From positions 1 to 5,490 of the forward strand of contig DATDWF010000106.1 in assembly GCA_035289745.1 (NCBI GenBank): a stretch of 5,490 nucleotides of DNA, given 5' to 3'. The notes under the pieces are model-generated. The model made no database searches. It saw only the letters and a list, made by a program, of their open reading frames with translations, and was not told the origin of the DNA. This stretch comes from JAUYQE01 sp035289745. Lineage in GTDB: Archaea; Nanobdellota; Nanobdellia; Woesearchaeales; GW2011-AR9. This document shows, piece after piece, positions 1-5,014 of this stretch (positions are counted from its first letter, which is position 1; every line of letters starts with the position of its first letter). The translations under genes and the position numbers were made by a program.

Positions 1-1
1 A

Positions 2-544
2 GAACCACTGCCCGAGAACTGGATGAGTAATGCTTATTTTCCAGATTTTTGGGATGTATTAAAACTTCATATGGGCCAAATTCTTTTAGAAGTTGATGTT
101 TATTCTAAGTCTAATGGAGTGATTGTTGTTGATAGAGGGCATATGGCAAAGTTTAATTCATCACTACATGGATTAGAGATTACTTATGCTGTTCCAGTAA
201 GGTATGCACATGATACTCTTGAACAAGCAACAGAAGCATACATCAGAAGTGGAATTCCGATATCTGAGTTTTTACAAAAATCTGGAAATCCAGAATATGC
301 ATTACCTGAAGTTGTAATTACTGAACCTATTTCTTCAAAAAGAATTCTTGTATCCCAAACTCAGCCATTATTGGAAGATGAATTACAAACTGGTGGGTTA
401 CAGATTGGTGATGAACCACTGGTAGATAGACCGATTGAAGAAAGAACCAGAAATGCAGGATTTTATGTAAGAAGTATTCCCGAACTTCAAGGTTGGTTTG
501 AGAGATACATACCAAGAATGGAATCCGAGCCAGCCCCTAAATAA
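2..544 (+). CDS. Hypothetical protein, probably 5'-partial
   Basis: I do not recognise a family. The first in-frame ATG is at position 23 and gives 173 residues. The frame is open to the window edge, and the codons before that ATG read EPLPENW, so the real start may lie upstream. No TATA box can be seen in the 22 bases available. The protein looks soluble: no signal peptide or membrane segment. The N-terminal half alternates strand-like hydrophobic stretches (ILLEVDVY at residues 20-27, GVIVVD at 32-37, EITYAVPVRY at 52-61) with a helix near 64-76. The C-terminal third is acidic and proline-rich, then has an aromatic segment (GFYVRSIPELQGWFERYIPR, residues 146-165). It ends in TAA at 542-544, just before the palindromic region. 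It is clearly more AT-rich than the primase and sigma-like genes, suggesting a different history. That it is a gene is likely; its function is unknown. Confidence 0.65.
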   Translation, partial: EPLPENWMSNAYFPDFWDVLKLHMGQILLEVDVYSKSNGVIVVDRGHMAKFNSSLHGLEITYAVPVRYAHDTLEQATEAYIRSGIPISEFLQKSGNPEYALPEVVITEPISSKRILVSQTQPLLEDELQTGGLQIGDEPLVDRPIEERTRNAGFYVRSIPELQGWFERYIPRMESEPAPK

Positions 545-551
545 TAATTTT

Positions 552-808
552 CCCGACGATTGCAACTAACATATGGAATTTTACGAAGTTCGATTTTTCC
601 CTCGATTTCCTCGTGAGGATTTCCCCTCGTGAGCGGAGCGAACAGAGCTGGAAAATCCGATAGAGCTGAAATCAGAGCTGGAAAAATCGAATTTGGGCGA
701 ACAAGTGCAACGCAGTGAGCCGTAAAATTCCTGTTAAGTGAGCCGAGCGTTAGCGAGAGTGCAACGTGCCGACGAGCCGAAGGCGAGGAGAGTTGCGAAG
801 GGGTCGCC
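552..808. repeat. Long nested imperfect palindrome in a non-coding region
   Basis: This non-coding stretch lies between the 3' ends of two convergent AT-rich genes. Paired arms read by eye, outside to inside: ACTAACA 565-571 with TGTTAAGT 732-739; GGAATTTTACG 575-585 with CGTAAAATTCC 721-731 (perfect, 11 bp); TTCGATTTTTCC 589-600 with GGAAAAATCGAA 680-691 (perfect, 12 bp); CTCGATTTC 601-609 with GAAATCAGAG 668-677 (one bulge); GGATTTCC 617-624 with GGAAAATCC 650-658 (one bulge). The nesting gives one long hairpin with unpaired bulges, notably about 29 bases on the right arm (692-720) against 3 on the left. Outside it, GCAACT 562-567 can pair with AGTTGC 791-796 across a purine-rich insert (about 742-790) that holds the small hairpin GCCGAAGGC. 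Short direct repeats also occur: CCTCGTGAG at 609 and 625, and AGAGCTGGAAAA at 644 and 675. This is more structure than a simple terminator. It could be a mobile-element end, a recombination site or a structured RNA. Confidence 0.75.
732..808 (+). repeat. Left copy of inverted repeat flanking the methyltransferase gene (interrupted)
   Basis: Read on the plus strand it begins TGTTAAGTGAG (732-742) and ends AGTTGCGAAGGGGTCGCC (791-808), with about 48 bases between the two parts. Both parts recur, inverted and almost contiguous, at 1535-1562. The inserted stretch is GC-rich, with words such as GAGCGTTAGCGAG and GAGCCGAAGGCGAG. The inner end stops 4 bases short of the methyltransferase stop codon. 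The repeat also forms the right flank of the long palindrome. Confidence 0.65.
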
Positions 809-812
809 GTCA

Positions 813-1490
813 TTATTTATCAGCTACTAATAGAATGAATTTACAACTAAATTTATAAGGGGGGTTGGCTTCTTTTAAAATCTCTTCTGGAACTTCTGAT
901 TCATACATTTTAATCTTGTAATTTTTGAAAAGATTTCTAAGTGTTGTTTTAGCTTCTGGTAATGTGTATTTCGGCTCGTCTTTAATAGTATAAGGTTTTC
1001 CGTCTAATCTAATTCTTTTGACGTCAGCAGCAAAATCAATTATAACTCTTCCAGTCAACTTAAGTACGTGGTCAATTTCTAATATTATTTTTTCTAAAAC
1101 TTTTCTTGAAAAAATATGTAAAGTGCCGGTGCAAAACACGCCGTCAAATGAGCTATTTTCAAATGGAAATTTTTTAGTAACATCAAAAACTTTGGTTTGT
1201 AATTTTGCTTTGAATTTATCTGGCGTATTTTGCCGTAATTTACTTAAGGCACTTTCATCAGTGTCAGAAGCGACAACAAAATCTGCTTTTTCTAATAAGT
1301 TCAAATTGTAACGACCATCACCGGCGGCGAGATTCAACCATTTGCCACGAATTTCAATTTGCTTCAGAAGTTCCAGAGTATCTTTATCGCCAACCCCCCA
1401 AATAGAGGTTTTCTCTGTTTTTGAATAATCAATTCCCTCAGTAAAAATATACTTGTCTTGTTCTGGTTTGCGAGGTTTTGTTTTCTTCAT
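813..1490 (-). CDS. Class I SAM-dependent methyltransferase
   Basis: The 225-residue protein has the landmarks of a Rossmann-fold, Methyltransf_11/25-like methyltransferase. Motif I is LNLAAGDGR (residues 52-60). The ribose-binding acidic loop follows strand 2 (VVASDTDES, 72-80, with D76 and D78). FDV (102-104) precedes the motif IV strand SFDGVFCTGTLH (114-125). VLKLTGRVIIDF (142-153) is the usual helix-turn-strand 5. The N-terminal 30 residues are lysine-rich. Such enzymes transfer a methyl group from S-adenosylmethionine; the substrate (small molecule, RNA or protein) cannot be read from the sequence. The ATG at 1488-1490 is supported by a TATA box centred about 27 bases upstream and the lack of a Shine-Dalgarno site, so the mRNA is probably leaderless. 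The gene is much more AT-rich than the sigma-like and primase genes and lies between inverted repeats, which suggests acquisition as a small cassette. Enzyme class is firm, role open. Confidence 0.9.
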   Translation of the reverse strand: MKKTKPRKPEQDKYIFTEGIDYSKTEKTSIWGVGDKDTLELLKQIEIRGKWLNLAAGDGRYNLNLLEKADFVVASDTDESALSKLRQNTPDKFKAKLQTKVFDVTKKFPFENSSFDGVFCTGTLHIFSRKVLEKIILEIDHVLKLTGRVIIDFAADVKRIRLDGKPYTIKDEPKYTLPEAKTTLRNLFKNYKIKMYESEVPEEILKEANPPYKFSCKFILLVADK

Positions 1491-1512
1491 ATTATTATTG
1501 TAAATTCATGGA

Positions 1513-1523
1513 TTTTTATAAAG
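1513..1523 (-). promoter_or_regulatory. TATA box of the methyltransferase gene
   Basis: The minus strand reads CTTTATAAAAA, centred about 27 bases before the ATG whose first base is 1490. That spacing would put the transcript start at or next to the start codon, as in archaeal leaderless genes. The box lies inside the inverted-repeat-bounded segment, so the segment carries its own promoter. Confidence 0.7.
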
Positions 1524-1534
1524 CATTCGATTAA

Positions 1535-1562
1535 GGCGACCCCGTAGCAATTTCACTTAACA
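1535..1562 (-). repeat. Right copy of inverted repeat, overlapping the sigma-like gene's 3' end
   Basis: Read on the minus strand it runs TGTTAAGTGA, AATTGCTAC, GGGGTCGCC. The outer 10 bases (1553-1562) match 732-741 exactly in inverted orientation. The inner 9 bases (1535-1543) match 800-808 exactly, and the middle TTGC is shared. Its outer end supplies the last codons of the sigma-like gene (GTT AAG TGA), so the repeat boundary coincides with the end of that reading frame. A weaker related sequence is at 552-571 (CCGACGATTGCAACTAACA). Confidence 0.65.
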
Positions 1563-2353
1563 TCTTTTTGGTGTTGCAGAGCCCGCCACAGGGCGAAGCG
1601 AATTCCGAAGGTGGCATAAGTGGAAAGCTTGGTGCCGCTCGGGTCATTCGGATCATAGGTCTCCAGAGCTTTCAGGAGGCCCATATTTCCTTCGCTAATC
1701 AGCTCTACCAGTTTGAGGCCTCTCTCCCGATACTGATTGGCAGCCCAGACCACGAGCCGCAGCTGCGTTTCGGCCAGCCGGTTCCGGAGTGGAATAAAAT
1801 GGTTATCAGCTTTCTCAAACTCTTGGAACAAGTCATCGAAAAATCGAGACTCGCCAGGGGAAGCGTTTTTTCTTCGCTGGAGTGCATACTGCCGAAAAAA
1901 AGAAACCGCTTCTTCGGGGGCATATATCTTTTTGAGGATCGCGCTGACGAACTCCGCTCTTTGCTCGTGCTGCGCTGCAGGGTTTTGTTCCACCGGTGCC
2001 TCTTTGAAAAACGCATATAATTGCTGCAGGTGCTGGCATCGTTCGCGGATTTGCTTTATTCGCGTTCCTGACTGATAGACCTCGTCAAGCAACTCCTCCA
2101 TGCTGCTCTTTATTGCTGAAAAAAGATATTCTCTCTCTGGTGCGTCGTGCCCGCAGATCGCTTCCAGCGTGCGATAGGTTGTTGCATAAAGGCTGGTCCG
2201 GGAGGCTATCATCTCCCTGGCTAAGTCTCGCTGCTCGTTCTCGGGAAGCAGGTCGTCTGGCAAAGAATCGAAGTATGCATCCAGAGGGTCTAGAGCAGTT
2301 TCTTCTGTCTTCCTTTCTGGCGCTTTATCAGCATGAATTTTTTTTCCAGCCAT
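1553..2353 (-). CDS. Sigma-70-like protein with regions 1.2 and 2 only (regions 3-4 absent)
   Basis: The 266-residue protein ends in an unmistakable bacterial sigma-70 region 2. Region 2.1 is RLAETQLRLVVWAANQYRER (192-211), region 2.2 GLKLVELISEGNMGLLKAL (212-230), region 2.3 TKLSTYATFGIR (241-252) and region 2.4 FALWRALQHQ (253-262). Residues 21-50 (DPLDAYFDSL, then ENEQRDLAREMI) resemble region 1.2; 51-190 is a helical, charged linker. Aligned with E. coli sigma-70, the melting pair W433/W434 becomes F/G, the -12 contacts Q437 and T440 become F and W, and core-binding Q406 becomes S. The frame stops at residue 266, where region 3.0 should start, and no other frame continues with regions 3 or 4. 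The last codons lie in an inverted repeat. The ATG follows a TATA box by about 26 bases. Primase ends 33 bases upstream. It may be a truncated sigma factor or a stable region-2 protein; activity with archaeal RNAP is unproven. Confidence 0.85.
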   Translation of the reverse strand: MAGKKIHADKAPERKTEETALDPLDAYFDSLPDDLLPENEQRDLAREMIASRTSLYATTYRTLEAICGHDAPEREYLFSAIKSSMEELLDEVYQSGTRIKQIRERCQHLQQLYAFFKEAPVEQNPAAQHEQRAEFVSAILKKIYAPEEAVSFFRQYALQRRKNASPGESRFFDDLFQEFEKADNHFIPLRNRLAETQLRLVVWAANQYRERGLKLVELISEGNMGLLKALETYDPNDPSGTKLSTYATFGIRFALWRALQHQKDVK

Positions 2354-2374
2354 AGCGCATCCAGAATGGCCGTT

Positions 2375-2383
2375 CTTTAAAAG
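2375..2383 (-). promoter_or_regulatory. TATA box of the sigma-like gene
   Basis: The minus strand reads CTTTTAAAG, centred about 26 bases before the first base of the ATG (2353). It lies entirely in the 33-base gap after the primase stop codon. It nearly matches the box before the primase (CTTTTAAAC). This suggests a separate leaderless transcript rather than only read-through from the primase gene. Confidence 0.55.
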
Positions 2384-2386
2384 TCT

Positions 2387-3886
2387 TTAGCTCTCCTCTT
2401 GAGAGTCAGAATTTCTTGGAGCACTCTCCACATTTTCTGTGGTATTCTCTGGACTATTTCTCTTCTTTTTATTTTCCTCCTGCTTTTCTTTTTCTGTCTT
2501 TCTTTCCCTGATATTTTCTTCTTTTTCTTCTTTTCTCTCTCTTTTCTTTTCTTCTGCTTCTTGCTTCTCTTCCTGCACTCTTCTCCATTTCAGGATGGTG
2601 TAATTCACGGGATTTTTGATGCGGCTGCAGAAGCTGTCCGGCTGGCAGACGCCGATGCCTTTGCAGTACGCCTCATTATCACAGTTCGGCGGCAGGCGTT
2701 GCCCGGGAATGAAATGAGCAAGCTGCCCTTTAAGATAGACTTCTCGCAAGGGCTCAGGATTTTTGGCATTCCAGGCGGTGGTGTAGTCAACAATCTCTTT
2801 TTGCGCCCAGCCAATCTTGCCTAAGAAATTGATGAGGGAGAACAATCCCCGCTTTTTTCCGTCTGCTAATCCTTTATTAATCAGTTTCATGCAGGGCGGA
2901 AAGAACTCTTCGCGGATCGCGGAAGTTATCTGGATTTCGTCATATGCTGCTTTCATAGCTGGTTTTTCTCTTTCCTCCGCAACTTTTGTCTTAAAATCCA
3001 GCGCCTGCAGAAGCAATCTCCGTGCAGTCTCTCCGGAAACGTTCCGGGAAAGAAAATGAAAGAGTGGTGCTTTGACTTGTTCCGGCTTGGCCATGGCTTT
3101 CTCAAATTGCAGCACGTTTTCCGGTTCGACGGGCACGCTTGCCAAGCCGGACTTTTCATGCAGGCTGTAGGGCATGCGATACAGATGCCGAGATGCCAGC
3201 AGGACGGTGTCAATCTCTAGGAATTTCTCGACGGAAAGTGACGGAACACTATCACCGAACGCATTCCTTTCAAAAGCCAAGAGCTCTGCTTCTGCTAAGC
3301 CTACTTTCTCTTTGACCGCAGCAAAGTTGTTCTTCTCATATGCTAAAATGCGTTTCCCTAACTCTTTTTGGATGTTCTCTTTGACGTACGCGGCAATCTT
3401 CCGCGGGGCTTCCGGGAAGAGCTGTACCATCGGTATGTCATTGACGGAAGCAGGAAACGCTTCGAACGGTACGCCGATATGGAAACCTTTATTGCCGCTA
3501 AACTTTGCGGAAAGCGCGGTTTTATCCACACCGCAATAGCGCAGGAATTTCACCACGAGATCCGCGCAGATTCGGCTATATTCAAAGATCTTGCAGTCGA
3601 TATCTAATACCAAATCCCAGCCACTGCGCAATTCTTCCAGTTCCCGCTTGCTTAAGGTGCTGCTTAAAGCTAACGGATTGCTCCAGCGCTCCTCGCTGGC
3701 ATGGAAAGAGGTGGCGTTGCGGAGGGCGAGCTCCAGAACATCCCGGGGATACGAAAGGATATCCGGCCGCTTGCCGAACATCTCCTGGAAGCGCATGCCG
3801 ATCTCCCGATCTTGCGCATGAGCAACTAATGCTTCCTGGATCTCTCTGCGCTTATAGTGGCGGAGGCAGGTGCCTATGTCGAGCAT
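2387..3886 (-). CDS. priS: DNA primase: PriS catalytic domain fused to PriL-type Fe-S domain
   Basis: This enzyme makes the RNA primers for replication. Of 499 residues, about 1-320 form the archaeo-eukaryotic primase domain. The metal-binding pair is D95 and D97 in DLVLDIDCK, the nucleotide-binding motif is SGNKGFHIG (130-138), the likely third acidic residue is D226, and RMPYSLHEKSGL (237-248) is the conserved R-x-P-x-S-x-H segment. Residues about 325-432 resemble the C-terminal Fe-S domain of the large subunit PriL: PPC (C332), GLFSLINFLGKIGW, HFIPGQRLPPNC (C402), C414 and C420, then IKNPVNYTIL. C332, C402, C414 and C420 are the likely cluster ligands, with C408 as a spare. One-chain PriS-PriL primases are known from Nanoarchaeum and relatives, which supports a DPANN host. 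Residues about 436-499 are a highly charged Lys/Glu/Arg tail ending in a Ser/Asn-rich stretch, probably disordered. The start has a TATA-like box about 25 bases upstream. PriS identity is very secure, the fusion fairly secure. Confidence 0.93.
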   Translation of the reverse strand: MLDIGTCLRHYKRREIQEALVAHAQDREIGMRFQEMFGKRPDILSYPRDVLELALRNATSFHASEERWSNPLALSSTLSKRELEELRSGWDLVLDIDCKIFEYSRICADLVVKFLRYCGVDKTALSAKFSGNKGFHIGVPFEAFPASVNDIPMVQLFPEAPRKIAAYVKENIQKELGKRILAYEKNNFAAVKEKVGLAEAELLAFERNAFGDSVPSLSVEKFLEIDTVLLASRHLYRMPYSLHEKSGLASVPVEPENVLQFEKAMAKPEQVKAPLFHFLSRNVSGETARRLLLQALDFKTKVAEEREKPAMKAAYDEIQITSAIREEFFPPCMKLINKGLADGKKRGLFSLINFLGKIGWAQKEIVDYTTAWNAKNPEPLREVYLKGQLAHFIPGQRLPPNCDNEAYCKGIGVCQPDSFCSRIKNPVNYTILKWRRVQEEKQEAEEKKRERKEEKEENIRERKTEKEKQEENKKKRNSPENTTENVESAPRNSDSQEES

Positions 3887-3906
3887 GTACGTTCAGAAGA
3901 AAGAAA

Positions 3907-3915
3907 GTTTAAAAG
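3907..3915 (-). promoter_or_regulatory. TATA-like box of the primase gene
   Basis: The minus strand reads CTTTTAAAC, centred about 25 bases before the ATG (first base 3886), in the 55-base gap after the membrane protein gene. There is no convincing Shine-Dalgarno site next to the ATG, so a leaderless start is likely. Read-through from the rpoL operon is also possible. Confidence 0.5.
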
Positions 3916-3941
3916 GGTTACTGTGAAAAGAGAAAAATAGT

Positions 3942-4235
3942 TTATTTTTTCAACTTGTTATAAACAAAAATTATCAAACAAGATAAAACATATCCCCAGA
4001 CTAAACCGATAATTACAGAAGCTATAGTCCAAGAAAGCGAAGGAGGCAACCCTAAATCACCACGAGGCATACGAAATCCTTCGGCATAGAAAAATTTTGC
4101 TGGAAAAAATAAAACATTGGTGATCTTTGTTGCAATGTTTACCCCGGAAAACATATCAATCATGGGGACAATCAATAATGCTAGGAACAAAATTATTTTT
4201 TCAAGTTGGGGTCTAAAAAATTCTTTCCATTTCAT
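3942..4235 (-). CDS. Small membrane protein with two transmembrane helices
   Basis: I do not recognise a family. The 97-residue protein has a positively charged start (MKWKEFFRPQ), a first membrane helix at about residues 12-29, a less hydrophobic, partly amphipathic middle (36-65, including FFPAKFFYAEGF), a second helix at about 69-92 and a lysine tail (NKLKK). By the positive-inside rule both ends would be cytoplasmic, with a short external loop. It starts 4 bases after the rpoL stop and is preceded by an AAGGAG Shine-Dalgarno-like site, so it is translated from the rpoL transcript. It is more AT-rich than both neighbours. Similar small two-helix proteins are common as lineage-specific genes in DPANN genomes. 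Nothing here shows a role in transcription despite the operon. Confidence 0.8.
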   Translation of the reverse strand: MKWKEFFRPQLEKIILFLALLIVPMIDMFSGVNIATKITNVLFFPAKFFYAEGFRMPRGDLGLPPSLSWTIASVIIGLVWGYVLSCLIIFVYNKLKK

Positions 4236-4239
4236 ACAA

Positions 4240-4509
4240 TCACAACTCCTTCAATCCTTTCTGGAACACCTGCACTTTCTTTTTCATGCTCGCTAAAGCT
4301 TCTTTCAACGCCTTCCGTGGCTCGAGGCTTTTGGTTTCCAGATGGAATTGCGGCACGCCGATGAGCGGATGGTCGATGGTGTACGTGGCAATTTCCACGC
4401 CTTTCAGCTGCAACAACTCTTCTTTCAGCAGATTGCAGAACGTGTGCGTTTCGCCCTTGAGCGTGAAGACCAGCTTATTCTTGGTTTCTTCGAGAACGGT
4501 GAATTCCAT
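4240..4509 (-). CDS. rpoL: DNA-directed RNA polymerase subunit L
   Basis: This 89-residue protein is the archaeal counterpart of eukaryotic Rpb11/AC19. With subunit D it forms the heterodimer that nucleates RNA polymerase assembly, like the bacterial alpha dimer. The diagnostic segment is ETHTFCNLLKEELLQL (residues 20-35) followed by VEIATYTIDHPLIG (38-51), the usual N-L-L-x-x-x-L and Y-x-x-x-H-P-L pattern. PQFHLET (53-59) is the next strand and the C-terminal half is one long charged helix. The length is typical for the family and no key part is missing. A TATA box lies about 26 bases before the ATG, and no Shine-Dalgarno site is seen, so it is probably leaderless. It heads an operon with the membrane protein gene 4 bases downstream. 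The rpoL identity is secure and is a strong sign that the DNA is archaeal. Confidence 0.95.
   Translation of the reverse strand: MEFTVLEETKNKLVFTLKGETHTFCNLLKEELLQLKGVEIATYTIDHPLIGVPQFHLETKSLEPRKALKEALASMKKKVQVFQKGLKEL
4246..4251 (-). promoter_or_regulatory. Shine-Dalgarno-like site for the membrane protein gene
   Basis: AAGGAG on the minus strand lies inside the last codons of rpoL, 10 bases before the ATG at 4235. It is the only convincing ribosome binding site in the window, and fits an internal operon gene that cannot use a leaderless start. Confidence 0.5.
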
Positions 4510-4529
4510 ACAGCAAATTTATAACGGCT

Positions 4530-4540
4530 TATTTATAAAT
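4530..4540 (-). promoter_or_regulatory. TATA box of the rpoL operon
   Basis: The minus strand reads ATTTATAAATA, centred about 26 bases before the rpoL ATG (first base 4509). A second TTATAAATTT at about 4516-4525 is too close to the ATG to serve a leaderless start. Confidence 0.7.
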
Positions 4541-4555
4541 GTTTTGCGGGGGATT

Positions 4556-4909
4556 TCAAGAACAGGCTGGTAAATCAATTTCCAGTTTTTGGTCTTCACC
4601 TATAAGACGTACATAGGGCTGTTCCGCTAGAGCATAAACCTGAGAGCGGGTGAGTGAACCATAGACCATTCCAAACACTTCACTCTTCCCAAGGTATTCT
4701 ATCCCCCGTTCTTCACCATATTTCAGAATGGGCCTAATAGCTTCCTGATTTCGTGTTCTAGCTTCTGTCCACCCCCCTTCACTGGGTATTTCAGAAAAGC
4801 CTTCGCTAGTAGGCATTACTCCCCAAATGATTACCCGGATTTTACCCGTCTCAGAAAGTTTCTCCAATTGTGATTGGAATTCACCTGATATTTTGTGTTC
4901 AAGTGTCAT
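4556..4909 (-). CDS. Small protein resembling a subtilisin propeptide / I9 inhibitor fold
   Basis: This 117-residue protein has no membrane segment or signal peptide. Its C-terminal two thirds read like the peptidase-inhibitor I9 / subtilisin-propeptide fold: a first strand KIRVIIWG (23-30), a helix around RNQEAIRPILKYGEE (53-67), the strands GIEYLGKSEV and FGMVYGSLT (69-87), a second helix SQVYALAEQ (89-97), then PYVRLIGEDQKLEI (98-111). The series 'G-x-LT-x-x-QV-x-x-L-A-x-x-P-x-V-x-x-I-x-x-D' is typical of such prodomains. No protease domain follows, so it would be a free-standing inhibitor, chaperone or unrelated ferredoxin-like protein. The region around residues 33-48 is a Gly/Ser-rich loop. 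A TATA box lies about 27 bases before the ATG, so it is leaderless, and it diverges from the HD-domain gene. The gene is likely real; the family assignment is tentative. Confidence 0.75.
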   Translation of the reverse strand: MTLEHKISGEFQSQLEKLSETGKIRVIIWGVMPTSEGFSEIPSEGGWTEARTRNQEAIRPILKYGEERGIEYLGKSEVFGMVYGSLTRSQVYALAEQPYVRLIGEDQKLEIDLPACS

Positions 4910-4930
4910 AGCTTTGGTTAAAGCACGTTT

Positions 4931-4942
4931 TTTTATAAATAT
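4931..4942 (-). promoter_or_regulatory. TATA box of the I9-like gene
   Basis: The minus strand reads ATATTTATAAAA, centred about 27 bases before the ATG (first base 4909). It lies in a 105-base divergent intergenic region shared with the promoter of the plus-strand HD-domain gene; the two boxes are about 40 bases apart. Confidence 0.65.
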
Positions 4943-4982
4943 TCTCTCATTAAAATCGTTAAAACTTTTCCCCTCACAAAAC

Positions 4983-4993
4983 TATATAAAATA
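4983..4993 (+). promoter_or_regulatory. TATA box of the HD-domain hydrolase gene
   Basis: TATATAAAATA is centred about 28 bases before the ATG at 5015. The sequence between box and start codon is pyrimidine-rich with no Shine-Dalgarno site, so a leaderless transcript is expected. Confidence 0.65.
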
Positions 4994-5014
4994 TCCTCTC
5001 TTCCCTCTTCACCC

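Noticed and set aside
600..812. Possible CRISPR array, because short words repeat
   Set aside because: The repeats are short (9-12 bases), irregularly spaced and mostly inverted; there are no regular spacers.
545..812. Simple bidirectional terminator between convergent genes
   Set aside because: The structure is far longer than a terminator hairpin, has no T-run at its ends, and shares sequence with 1535-1562 on the other side of the methyltransferase gene.
487..813. Minus-strand open frame of 108 codons over the palindromic region
   Set aside because: It overlaps the 3' end of the upstream gene, its composition follows the repeats (Ser, Arg, Leu-rich, no recognisable domain), and it has no TATA box or ribosome binding site at its start.
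1491..1560. Frameshift that could restore sigma regions 3-4
   Set aside because: All three frames downstream of the stop were read; they give short peptides that end soon and show no region 3 or 4 features.
1568..2075. Overlapping open frames opposite to and within the sigma-like gene
   Set aside because: None shows a domain or start signal; the sigma region 2 match fixes the real frame.
2399..2824. Plus-strand frame with Phe/Leu-rich, membrane-like sequence
   Set aside because: It is the complement of the primase's Lys/Glu tail: a purine tract on one strand gives poly-Phe/Leu/Ser on the other. The primase frame has clear catalytic and Fe-S motifs.
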